NCBI GenBank assembly: GCA_002415465.1
Contig: DHYT01000165.1
Coordinates: 985 to 10,134 of the forward strand
Length of the DNA: 9,150 nt
From: Desulfobulbaceae bacterium UBA5123
Lineage (GTDB): Bacteria > Desulfobacterota > Desulfobulbia > Desulfobulbales > UBA5123
Direction: 5' to 3'
Shown here: positions 1 to 7,453 of the stretch, piece after piece
Position numbering within the stretch: the stretch's first letter is position 1
Layout: each line of letters starts with the position of its first letter
Program-made: the position numbers and the translations under genes
The notes under the pieces: generated by a model
What the model was told of the DNA's origin: nothing
The model's database searches: none
Seen by the model: only the letters and a program-made list of their open reading frames with translations

Positions 1-1
1 G

Positions 2-295
2 CGCCGCAATTGCTCGATCTTCGAAAAACCGCCGCTCTCCTATCGCGACGGCGGTGATTTCCTGATCATCCGCCAGGAGCAGGCGGACGGCATAACCCTC
101 CACCACCGGCTCAATGGGCTTTCCCGTGAAATCTATCTCTTCTGCGACGAGATCCGCACCGACCGGGAGTTATCCCAGCGCTTCCCGCAACTGGCGGAGA
201 AAAAACTTTTGACTTTTCTGCAGGACTTGATGAAAAAACGGATACTTTTTATCGACGGCAACCGTTTTCTTGCCTTGGCGGTGCGGAGGGGTTAA
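2..295 (+). CDS. C-terminal end of a probable radical SAM/B12-binding (RiPP maturase-like) protein, partial
   Basis: The frame is open from the window edge to a TAA at 293-295, giving about 97 residues with no start in view. Only the tail is present, so the catalytic radical SAM cluster cannot be seen. The tail has a short beta-rich stretch (DFLIIRQEQADG), then a helical unit reading LSREIYLFCDEIRT, a second helix with FLQDLMKKRILFIDGNRF and the ending LALAV. From memory this pattern matches the C-terminal winged-helix-like tail of B12-binding radical SAM proteins of the RiPP maturation type (rSAM_ocin_1, TIGR03975 group). That assignment is recognition of a weakly conserved tail and is not proven. 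Six bases separate the stop from cobU, so co-transcription with the corrinoid genes is likely. Alternatives are another radical SAM enzyme or an unrelated protein with a PqqD-like tail. Confidence 0.5.
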   Translation, partial: RRNCSIFEKPPLSYRDGGDFLIIRQEQADGITLHHRLNGLSREIYLFCDEIRTDRELSQRFPQLAEKKLLTFLQDLMKKRILFIDGNRFLALAVRRG

Positions 296-301
296 AGAGA
301 C

Positions 302-844
302 ATGGACGAGATACGACACACACAATCGCTGCTGGTGCTGGGCGGCTGCCGGAGCGGCAAGAGCCGATACGCCGAGACGTGGATCAACGCCCGCTTCCGG
401 CGCAAACTCTTCATCGCCACCCTGGCCGCCGCCGGCAACGACCAGGAAATGGTGGCCCGGATCGCGCTGCACCGCGACCGGCGGGATGCATCATGGCGGA
501 CCGAGGAAGAGCCGCTGCACCTGGCCGCGACCCTCGAACGCCGCCAACACGACGCCGACGTCATCCTCGTCGACTGCCTCAGCATGTGGATCAGCAACTG
601 CCTTTTCGCCGGGATGCGCGACGAGGCCATCGCGGAGGCGGTGGCGGAACTGGCCGCCACCGTGCAAAATCTTCCCGTGCCGGTGGTGCTGGTCGCCAAC
701 GAGGTCGGCCTCGGACTGGTGCCGGACAACCCTCTGGGGCGGCGGTTCCGCGATCTCGCTGGCCTGACCAACCAACAACTGGCCGCGGCCTGCGATTCGG
801 TCGTCTTTGTGACCGCGGGCCTGCCGATGACCCTCAAAAACTGA
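302..844 (+). CDS. cobU: Bifunctional adenosylcobinamide kinase / adenosylcobinamide-phosphate guanylyltransferase
   Basis: The 180-residue product matches the usual CobU length. It phosphorylates adenosylcobinamide and then transfers GMP from GTP to make AdoCbi-GDP, the activated intermediate for attachment of the lower ligand in cobamide synthesis (cytosolic). The Walker A loop GGCRSGKS is at residues 14-21. The segment ARIALHRDRR holds His57, which aligns with the His46 guanylylation site of Salmonella CobU. LVDCLSMWISN is the Walker B-like region, and the C-terminal half has NEVGLGLVPDNPLGRRFRD followed by VTAGLPMTLK, both highly typical of the family. The ATG at 302 lies 12 nt after a GGAGG, a slightly long spacing, but it puts the first beta strand in the correct place. 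The cobD-like gene starts 5 nt after this stop. Identification is firm. Confidence 0.96.
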   Translation: MDEIRHTQSLLVLGGCRSGKSRYAETWINARFRRKLFIATLAAAGNDQEMVARIALHRDRRDASWRTEEEPLHLAATLERRQHDADVILVDCLSMWISNCLFAGMRDEAIAEAVAELAATVQNLPVPVVLVANEVGLGLVPDNPLGRRFRDLAGLTNQQLAAACDSVVFVTAGLPMTLKN

Positions 845-849
845 AACAA

Positions 850-1926
850 ATGACCAACTCAAGCACACAGCACGGCGGCAACATCCTCGCCGTCGCCAAC
901 CAGCTCGGCTGCCCGGTCGCGGACCTCCTCGACATGAGCAGCAACCTGATGCCGCTGCCGATGGTCGCGGGGTTGCGCGATACCATCATCGCCCGGCTGG
1001 ACGAGATCGCCTATCTGCCGGAGACCGAGAGCGGGACCCTGCGTGATCTCTTCGCCGCCCGCCACCGTCGCGCCGGCAACGAGGTGCTGGTTGGCAACGG
1101 CACCACCGATTTCATCTTTGCCGCCCCGGCCCTGGCCGGACTCAAGCGAGCGGTCATCGTCAACCCCACCTACAACGACTACCGGCTGGCCTGCGACTGG
1201 GCCGGGTTGCCGGTGACGGATTTCCCGCTCGCCGCCGCCGACGATTTCCATCTCGATCTCGCTCGCCTCGCCAATACCATGGCCGGCGGCGAACTGGTCT
1301 TCCTCTGCAACCCCAACAACCCGAGCGGCGGTCTGATCCGATCCGCCGACCTGCACGCCATGATCGCGGCCCACCCCAAAACCCTCTTCCTGGTGGACGA
1401 ATCGTACCTGCAGTTCACCCGCGAAATCTCGCTGCTCAACCTTGAGCCGCTGCCCAACCTGCTGCTCCTCACCTCCTACTCGAAGATTTACGGCATCCCC
1501 GGCCTCAGGCTCGGCTTTCTCACCGGCGCCCCGGAACGACTGACGGCGATCTCGGCCCGCAACAAGCCCTGGGGCGTGAACCGGGTGGCGCAGGTGGCGG
1601 GCGAGTTTCTCGTTACCCACGGCGACGCCCATGTGGACGCGGTTCTCCGCTACACCGACGAACACCGGCCCGGCTTTGTCGCAGCCCTTGCCGCCCTGCC
1701 CGGCATCGAGGTGGTGAACGGGGTATGCAACTTCATCCTCTGCCGCCTGACGGGCGACATGCGGGCAGGCGCCCTGCGGACGGCAATGCTCGCCCACCGG
1801 ATCATCATCCGCGACTGCGCCAACTTCACCGGCCTCGACGACCGCTATTTCCGGGTCTGTCTCAAGGACCCGGCCGGCAACCGCCGCTGCCTTGAGGCGC
1901 TGCGGCAAATCCTCAACCCATCCTGA
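850..1926 (+). CDS. cobD: CobD-like threonine-phosphate decarboxylase (class I/II PLP aminotransferase fold)
   Basis: The 358-residue protein has the aminotransferase fold shared by histidinol-phosphate aminotransferase (HisC) and CobD. CobD decarboxylates L-threonine-O-3-phosphate to (R)-1-amino-2-propanol phosphate, the linker between the corrin ring and the nucleotide loop. Visible features are HGGN at residues 8-11 (a CobD-type N terminus), NPNNPSG at 154-160, the PLP-contacting Asp183 and Tyr186 in VDESY, and the Schiff-base Lys212 in SYSKIYGIPGLRLGF. The ATG at 850 is 5 nt after the cobU stop and has no good ribosome binding site, so reinitiation from cobU is likely. The open frame extends upstream through cobU, but that part is a shadow. 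HisC is the main alternative; the HGGN motif and the neighbouring cobU favour CobD. Confidence 0.87.
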   Translation: MTNSSTQHGGNILAVANQLGCPVADLLDMSSNLMPLPMVAGLRDTIIARLDEIAYLPETESGTLRDLFAARHRRAGNEVLVGNGTTDFIFAAPALAGLKRAVIVNPTYNDYRLACDWAGLPVTDFPLAAADDFHLDLARLANTMAGGELVFLCNPNNPSGGLIRSADLHAMIAAHPKTLFLVDESYLQFTREISLLNLEPLPNLLLLTSYSKIYGIPGLRLGFLTGAPERLTAISARNKPWGVNRVAQVAGEFLVTHGDAHVDAVLRYTDEHRPGFVAALAALPGIEVVNGVCNFILCRLTGDMRAGALRTAMLAHRIIIRDCANFTGLDDRYFRVCLKDPAGNRRCLEALRQILNPS

Positions 1927-1939
1927 ACAGCAAGCGACC

Positions 1940-2497
1940 ATGCGCGTAGCCATCCTTTCCGACACCCATGACCATATCCCCAACCTGCGGGCGGCGGTGC
2001 GATTCTGCAACGCCTACAGCGTGACCATGCTGATCCACTGCGGCGACCTGATCTCGCCCTTCATGCTCGACACCATCGCGGAGTTCGGCGGCGCCATCCA
2101 CCTGATCTACGGCAACAACATCGGCGACCAGCACATCATCTCCCAAGCCTGCGGCACCCGCTTCCCCGCCATCAGCCACCACGGCATCCTGGGCGCGGTG
2201 GAGGCGGGCGGCCGCAAGATCGCCTTCACCCATTATCCGCAGATGGCGCGGGGGCTTGCGAGCCAAGGGCTCTTCGACGTGGTCTGTTACGGCCACAACC
2301 ATATCCACAAGGTGGAAAAGGTCGGCAACACCCTGCTGCTGAACCCCGGCGAGCTGCTCGGCAAGGACGACCAGCCCGGCTTCTGCATCCTCGACTGCGC
2401 GACCTTGGCCGTGGAACGGATCGAGGTCGGCGCGCCCTTTGGCGACGACACCTCCTCAACCAGCCGGGATGCCGGCGCAACCAACGCGACATCATAA
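1940..2497 (+). CDS. YfcE/MJ0936-type metallophosphoesterase
   Basis: This 185-residue calcineurin-fold phosphoesterase shows all the metal-binding blocks in order: SDTHDH (Asp8, His10), HCGD (Asp36), YGNN (Asn59), THYP (His98) and YGHNHIH (His119, His121). These residues bind a two-metal centre, usually Mn or Fe, that hydrolyses phosphomonoesters or phosphodiesters. The native substrate is unknown for most family members and cannot be read from the sequence. The ATG at 1940 is chosen because the protein then begins with the first beta strand (MRVAILSD) as in relatives; the frame is open further upstream but overlaps the cobD end. It starts 13 nt after cobD with only a weak ribosome binding site. 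A phosphatase role in nucleotide-loop assembly is possible from position alone. The last roughly 15 residues are a Ser/Thr/Ala-rich tail without an obvious role. Confidence 0.9.
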   Translation: MRVAILSDTHDHIPNLRAAVRFCNAYSVTMLIHCGDLISPFMLDTIAEFGGAIHLIYGNNIGDQHIISQACGTRFPAISHHGILGAVEAGGRKIAFTHYPQMARGLASQGLFDVVCYGHNHIHKVEKVGNTLLLNPGELLGKDDQPGFCILDCATLAVERIEVGAPFGDDTSSTSRDAGATNATS

Positions 2498-2528
2498 CCG
2501 ACCCCCTACACCCTCTACGCACAGACAA

Positions 2529-2536
2529 AAAGGTGA
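2529..2536 (+). promoter_or_regulatory. Ribosome binding site of the S1-domain gene
   Basis: AAAGGTGA ends 5 nt before the ATG at 2542. It overlaps the GTG at 2533, which argues against that GTG as the start. Confidence 0.6.
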
Positions 2537-2541
2537 CAGCA

Positions 2542-3762
2542 ATGAACAACAACGATCAGCATGACCATGGAAGTTTCGCGGATCTGCTTGCCAACGAATT
2601 CGCCGCTCCGGAACGCCTGGAGCCAGGCCAGAAGGTGGAAGCGACCATCGTCCGGATCAGCAAGGAATGGATCTTTCTCGACGTGGGCGGCAAGAGCGAA
2701 GGGACGCTTGCCCGCAAGGAGCTGGCCGACAAGGATGACAACCTCTCCGTCCACGAGGGCGACAAGGTCACCGTTTATTTCCTCTCGGTGCAGAAAGGCG
2801 AGCAGCTCTTCACCACCAAGCTCGGCGGCAACGCGGCCCTGGCCCACCTGGAAGAGGCATACCACAACCGGATTCCGGTCACCGGCACGGTGATCAAGGA
2901 GCTGAAGGGCGGCTACGAGGTCAAGATCGCCGGCGCCGCCCGCGGCTTCTGCCCCTTCTCGCAGATGGGGTTGCGACGGGTGGAGGACACCGCGCAGTTC
3001 ATCGGCCAGGAGCTCTCCTTCAAGATCACCGAGTACAAGGAGAACGGCCGCAACATCATCGTCTCCCACCGCGCCGTTCTCGAAGAGGAGCGGGAAGAGA
3101 AGAAGAAGGAGCTGCGGAAAACCCTTGCCGTGGGCCAGACCGTCAAGGGGGTGATCACCTCCCTGCGCGATTTCGGCGCCTTCATCGACATCGGCGGCGT
3201 CGAGGGGTTGATCCCGGTTTCCGAGATCGGCTGGGGGCGGGTCGAGGATATTCGCGGGGTGCTCGCCGAGGGGCAGGAGGTGGAAGCTGCGGTACTGAAG
3301 CTCGACTGGGCCAACGACCGTTTTTCCTTCAGCCTGCGGGAAACCATGGCCGATCCTTGGGACGGCGCCGCCACCAAATACTACGAAGGGTCGATCCACA
3401 CCGGGCGGGTGGCCAGACTCACCGATTTCGGCGCCTTCGTCACCCTGGAGCCCGGCATCGACGGCCTGGTGCATATCTCCAAACTGGGCACGGGCCGCAA
3501 GGTCAACCACCCCCGCGAGGTGGTCGCCCAGGGCCAGAGCCTGGAGGTAAAGGTGGAAGGGCTCGATCTTGAAAAACGGCGGATCTCGCTGGCCGCGGTC
3601 GGGGAAGAGAAAGAGGAGCCGCAACCGGAAAAGGGCGGCAAGAAAAAAGAGCCCCGGCAAAGCGACGACCGGGAAGCCTTGCGCCAGTTCCAGCAGCAGG
3701 AACAGGGCAACAAATCCATGGGCACCTTCGGCGACCTGCTGAAAGCCAAGATGCAGAAATAA
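2542..3762 (+). CDS. Four-S1-domain RNA-binding protein (ribosomal protein S1-like)
   Basis: The 406-residue protein carries four S1 (OB-fold) repeats at about residues 28-94, 112-178, 197-266 and 282-351. Repeats 3 and 4 are canonical, with LRDFGAFIDIGGVEGLIPVS and LTDFGAFVTLEPGIDGLVHIS; repeats 1 and 2 are diverged (ISKEWIFLDVGGKSEG, KGGYEVKIAGAARGFCP). Such proteins bind single-stranded RNA and act in translation initiation or RNA turnover. With four repeats it is shorter than the six-repeat S1 of E. coli, so it may be an accessory S1 paralogue and not the essential ribosomal S1; the rest of the genome would decide. Residues 180-192 and 355-390 are highly charged linkers. The protein starts with GSFADLL and ends with GTFGDLL, a matching pair. 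It lies 44 nt after the phosphoesterase and converges on rlmB. Confidence 0.9.
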   Translation: MNNNDQHDHGSFADLLANEFAAPERLEPGQKVEATIVRISKEWIFLDVGGKSEGTLARKELADKDDNLSVHEGDKVTVYFLSVQKGEQLFTTKLGGNAALAHLEEAYHNRIPVTGTVIKELKGGYEVKIAGAARGFCPFSQMGLRRVEDTAQFIGQELSFKITEYKENGRNIIVSHRAVLEEEREEKKKELRKTLAVGQTVKGVITSLRDFGAFIDIGGVEGLIPVSEIGWGRVEDIRGVLAEGQEVEAAVLKLDWANDRFSFSLRETMADPWDGAATKYYEGSIHTGRVARLTDFGAFVTLEPGIDGLVHISKLGTGRKVNHPREVVAQGQSLEVKVEGLDLEKRRISLAAVGEEKEEPQPEKGGKKKEPRQSDDREALRQFQQQEQGNKSMGTFGDLLKAKMQK

Positions 3763-3772
3763 GGTCGACGAC

Positions 3773-3808
3773 CGGCACGGCGGCAAGGATGGCCGCCGTG
3801 CCGATTTT
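3773..3808 (+). terminator. Hairpin terminator between convergent genes
   Basis: A perfect 12-bp GC-rich stem (3773-3784 pairing with 3792-3803) with a 7-nt loop is followed on the plus strand by ATTTT. It starts 10 nt after the stop of the S1 gene and ends 10 nt before the end of rlmB. The T run is short and there is none on the minus-strand side, so it is better supported for the plus-strand genes, although the stem may also block or protect the 3' end of the rlmB transcript. Confidence 0.75.
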
Positions 3809-3818
3809 CGCAACCGTC

Positions 3819-4580
3819 TTACGATGCGGCCTGCATTCGCTGCCGCACCATCTCGAAGAGGATCACGCCGGTGGCCACCGAGGCGTTGAGCGACTCCACC
3901 CCGCACTGCATGGGGATCGACACCAGGTGGTCGCACTGACTCCGCACCAGCGGCCGCATCCCCTTGCCCTCGCCGCCCACCACCAGACAGACCTTGCCGT
4001 TAAAATCCGCCTCGTAGAGGGTGTGGGTCGCCTCGCCGGCGGCCCCGAAGATCCAGAAGCCGTGCTCCTGCAACTGCTTGAGGGAACTGACCATGTTGGT
4101 GATGGAGCAGATGGCGACGTGGGCCATGGCCCCCACCGCCACCTTGGCGACGGTGCCGGAGAGCGGCGCCGAACGGTCCTTGGGCAGGAGAATGGCGGTC
4201 ACCCCGGCCGCCGCCGCCGAGCGGATGATGGCGCCGAGGTTATGGGGGTCCTGGATGGAATCGAGGGCCAGCAGGATGGGCGGCTCGGTCGCCGCGTCGA
4301 GATCGGCCAGCAGATCATCCAGGGAGACGGTGTCAACCAGCTGTACCCTGGCCATCACCCCCTGGTGGCTTACCTTGCCGGCACCGGCAGGCACCCGCAG
4401 CTGCGGCTCGAAACGGAGTCGGATCTGCCGTTCACGGGCCAGGTCGATGATCTCCTGCAACTTGGCGCTTGTCTTGCCTTTCTGAAGGGTGATATCGCGG
4501 ATGCGCCGGGGCTGGCTCTGCAACAGGCCGAGCACCGCGTGGATGCCCCAGATCAATTCTTCATCGGTGGTCATGGTCAT
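3819..4580 (-). CDS. rlmB: 23S rRNA (guanosine(2251)-2'-O)-methyltransferase
   Basis: This SpoU/TrmH (SPOUT, trefoil-knot) enzyme uses S-adenosylmethionine to methylate the 2'-OH of G2251 in the P-loop of 23S rRNA. The 253-residue product is close to the 243 residues of E. coli RlmB. The N-terminal L30e-like substrate domain covers about residues 8-80 and includes WGIHAVLGLL and HQGV (72-75). The SPOUT motifs follow: LDSIQDPHNLGAIIRSA at 106-122 with Arg120, VVGGEGKGMRPLV at 200-212, and IPMQCGVESLNASVATG at 222-238. The start is set at the ATG at 4580, with a second ATG at 4574 equally possible. The frame is open to 4655, but that would overlap gmk by 65 bases and add an Ala/Pro/Cys-rich stretch unlike RlmB. 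It lies 10 nt after the gmk stop, as the last gene of the minus-strand operon. Confidence 0.94.
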   Translation of the reverse strand: MTMTTDEELIWGIHAVLGLLQSQPRRIRDITLQKGKTSAKLQEIIDLARERQIRLRFEPQLRVPAGAGKVSHQGVMARVQLVDTVSLDDLLADLDAATEPPILLALDSIQDPHNLGAIIRSAAAAGVTAILLPKDRSAPLSGTVAKVAVGAMAHVAICSITNMVSSLKQLQEHGFWIFGAAGEATHTLYEADFNGKVCLVVGGEGKGMRPLVRSQCDHLVSIPMQCGVESLNASVATGVILFEMVRQRMQAAS

Positions 4581-4590
4581 GGCGGTTTCG

Positions 4591-5199
4591 TCACAGGGCG
4601 GGCAGCTGCATGGGCGCGCCGGCGGCGGTGCGGCGATGCCGGCTGCGCTCGGCATGGATGATGGCGAGCATGGTCGCCACCGCCGAATCGAGGAGATCGT
4701 TCACCACCACGTAATCGTAATCGACGATGTCGGCCATCTCCTTTCTGGCGTTGGCGAGCCGCAGGCGGATGGTCTCCTCGTTATCGGTGCCGCGCCCGGT
4801 CAGACGACGTTCAAGCTCCTGCCAGGAGGGGGGGACGACAAAGAGGGAGACGGCGTCGCCCGCCGTGGCCCGCACCTGCCTGCATCCCTGCACGTCGATA
4901 TCGAGGATGATGTCGGCGCCGGCGGCAAGGTTGGCCTCAACCGTTGCCCGACTGGTGCCGTAGAAATTGCCGTGCACCTCGGCCCACTCGAGAAACGCGC
5001 CAGCCTCGCGCATGGCCACGAAACGGTCGCGGTCGACGAAATGGTAATCGACCCCGTCCCGCTCGCCGGCGCGCGGGCTGCGGGTGGTGTGGGAGATGGA
5101 GAAGGAAAGGCCGGGAACAACGGCCATCACCTGTTTGAGGATGGTGGTCTTGCCGGTGCCGGAGGGGGCGGAGATAACAAAGAGGGTGCCGCGATTCAC
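4591..5199 (-). CDS. gmk: Guanylate kinase
   Basis: This enzyme converts GMP and ATP to GDP and ADP and feeds GTP, dGTP and (p)ppGpp pools in the cytosol. The 202-residue product has the P-loop SAPSGTGKT at residues 10-18, the GMP-binding segment SHTTRSPRAGERDGVDY at 36-52, EVHGNFYGTS at 74-83 (Tyr80, Thr82) and DIDVQG at 100-105, followed by the lid and the PPSWQELERRL helix. The GTG at 5199 is preferred to the upstream GTG at 5214: it has GAGGAG at 7 nt spacing and gives MNRGTLFVISAPSG, aligned with other Gmk N termini, whereas the 5214 start would place the Shine-Dalgarno inside the coding region. It sits in the conserved order yicC-remA-gmk; the usual next gene, rpoZ, is absent here. Confidence 0.96.
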   Translation of the reverse strand: MNRGTLFVISAPSGTGKTTILKQVMAVVPGLSFSISHTTRSPRAGERDGVDYHFVDRDRFVAMREAGAFLEWAEVHGNFYGTSRATVEANLAAGADIILDIDVQGCRQVRATAGDAVSLFVVPPSWQELERRLTGRGTDNEETIRLRLANARKEMADIVDYDYVVVNDLLDSAVATMLAIIHAERSRHRRTAAGAPMQLPAL

Positions 5200-5206
5200 A
5201 AAAAAA

Positions 5207-5212
5207 CTCCTC
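5207..5212 (-). promoter_or_regulatory. Ribosome binding site that fixes the gmk start
   Basis: GAGGAG on the minus strand is followed by seven T residues and then GTG at 5199. The spacing of 7 nt is ideal, and the spacer is a pure T run. Confidence 0.8.
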
Positions 5213-5218
5213 ACGCCG

Positions 5219-5250
5219 GGGAACGACGTCCCTGGCTTGGGCTAAAGCCC
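5219..5250. repeat. Short inverted repeats between remA and gmk
   Basis: The 51-nt gap holds GGGCTAAAGCCC (5239-5250; arms GGGCT/AGCCC around AA), which abuts the remA TAG, and beside it GGGAACGACGTCCC (5219-5232; arms GGGA/TCCC). No T run follows the first stem on the minus strand, so it is not a convincing terminator. It may be a REP-like element or an RNA processing site; only one copy is present in this window. Confidence 0.35.
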
Positions 5251-5532
5251 CTACAGGGTGGTTGCCGGATCGTCGGCCCGCAGGGTTATGGTGCGGGGAT
5301 CGAAGGCCGGCTGCAAACGCTGGGTGATGGTCTCCGGCTGCACCGAGGAAAGAATGACGTGATTGCTGTCGAGGATGATGATGGACCGGGTGCGCCGCCC
5401 TTCGGTCACGTCGATCAGCTTATTGCTCGCCTTGGCCTCCTCCTTCAGCTTCTTCATCGGGGAGGATTTCGGGTTCACCACCGCCAGGATCCGGCTGGCG
5501 ACTACAGTATTTCCAAAGCCCACGTTGATCAT
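5251..5532 (-). CDS. remA: RemA/DUF370 family regulator
   Basis: This 93-residue protein closely matches the DUF370 family whose Bacillus subtilis member RemA is a DNA-binding activator of biofilm matrix genes. Family features are [15 protein letters not shown] at the N terminus with Arg14, [10 protein letters not shown] at 20-29, [19 protein letters not shown] at 40-58 with the basic GRRTR cluster, and [14 protein letters not shown] at 60-73. RemA forms rings that wrap DNA; a DNA-binding role here is inferred from the family. The start is the ATG at 5532, with GGAG 6 nt upstream; the GTG at 5544 would lie inside that site. The last roughly 20 residues ([17 protein letters not shown]) are variable tail. 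It lies 50 nt after yicC and 51 nt before gmk, the same order as yloC-remA-gmk in Bacillus. Its targets in a Gram-negative cell are unknown. Confidence 0.92.
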   Translation of the reverse strand: MINVGFGNTVVASRILAVVNPKSSPMKKLKEEAKASNKLIDVTEGRRTRSIIILDSNHVILSSVQPETITQRLQPAFDPRTITLRADDPATTL

Positions 5533-5538
5533 ACGACT

Positions 5539-5547
5539 CTCCACCTT
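5539..5547 (-). promoter_or_regulatory. Ribosome binding site that fixes the remA start
   Basis: AAGGTGGAG on the minus strand ends 6 nt before the ATG at 5532 and overlaps the alternative GTG at 5544, supporting the shorter form. Confidence 0.65.
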
Positions 5548-5582
5548 TTTTATCTCTCACGCCAACGATTGCAATACCCGCA

Positions 5583-6463
5583 TCACTCCAGGTTCTGCAC
5601 CTGCTCGCGCATCTTCTCAACCTCGTTCTTCAACTCGACCGCCAGATGGGCCACCCCGGCGTCGTTGATCTTTGACGCCATGGTGTTGATCTCGCGCAAG
5701 AATTCCTGCATCAGGAAGTCGAGCCGGCGGCCCACCGGCTCGTCGAGCTCAAGGAAGTGAAAAAACTGCCCGCAGTGGCTCCGCAGGCGGACCAGTTCCT
5801 CGGTGACATCGGCCTTATCGGCCATCACCGCCACCTCCTGGGCCAGCCGGGCTGGATCAATATCAACACCTTTCAGGAGATTGTCAAGCCGTTCTTTCAG
5901 GGCCATTTCCTTTTTGCGGACCAGCTCAGGGGCCTGACCGGCAACCGTATTCGCCGTGTCTTCAAGGGTTTGCAGGCGGGCGAGCAGATCCGCCTTCAGG
6001 GTCGCCCCCTCGCGCTCCCGCATCGCCTGCCCTCCCTCCAGTGCCTGGAGCAAGGCGGTGCGGATGGCGGGCCAGATCGCCTCGATATCCTCCTCCGCCT
6101 CGGCGGCGACGATAACGTCGCGGTACCCGGCCACCAGCGCCACGTCGGTGGGCGTCGGCAACGCCAGCGCCTCGCTCAGCGCACAGAGGCTCTGATGATA
6201 GGCGCGGGCCAGATCCATATTGACCTGCAGGTTGGCAGAACCGGCGCCGCCGCTCACGTAGGAGAGGGAGACATCGATATGCCCCCGGCTGAAAAAATTC
6301 ATGATCTCTTTCTTCATCCGCTCTTCGAGCACCGCATACTTGCGGGGCAGCTTGAAACTGATGTCGCAGTACCGGTGGTTGACCGAACGGATCTCCACGA
6401 TCCAGGCGGTGGCGTCGGCCACGCACTCGCCCCGGCCGAAGGAGGTCATGCTGAGCGGCCGTT

Positions 6464-6467
<4 letters not shown>
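5583..6467 (-). CDS. yicC: YicC/YloC family endoribonuclease
   Basis: The 294-residue product has the normal family length. The YicC-like N domain spans about residues 1-160, with MTSFGRGE, EIRSVNHRYCDISFKLPR and RGHIDVSLSY; the DUF1732 C domain covers about 210-294, with EELVRLRSHCGQFF, GRRLDFLMQEFLREINTMAS and the typical ending EVEKMREQVQNLE. Family members are oligomeric endoribonucleases that affect small RNA and mRNA stability; that role is taken from the family. The ATG at 6467 overlaps the hldA stop as ATGA, and its AGGAGG (6475-6480, spacing 7 nt) lies inside the last hldA codons, so translation is coupled to hldA. remA follows after 50 nt. Confidence 0.95.

Positions 6468-7449
<982 letters not shown>

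Positions 7450-7453
<4 letters not shown>

Noticed and set aside
379..849. Upstream extension of the cobD-like frame through cobU
   Set aside because: The extension translates to an Arg/Pro/His-rich stretch in the wrong frame of cobU; the real protein begins at the ATG at 850 with the HGGN motif.
2515..3936. 473-codon open frame on the minus strand opposite the S1 gene
   Set aside because: The plus-strand frame has clear S1 domains. The minus frame has no recognisable domain and is rich in Gly, Leu and Asp/Glu/Arg, as expected for the complement of GC-rich coding DNA.
5537..5575. Possible separate promoter for remA-gmk-rlmB (TTGCAA, 16 bp, TAAAAA on the minus strand)
   Set aside because: Each box matches only 4 of 6 bases and the start would fall on the ribosome binding site of remA, so it is too weak to report as a promoter.
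4489..5760. 423-codon open frame on the plus strand across gmk and remA
   Set aside because: It lies opposite well-identified genes, crosses three of them, and has His/Gly/Asp-rich composition typical of an antisense shadow.
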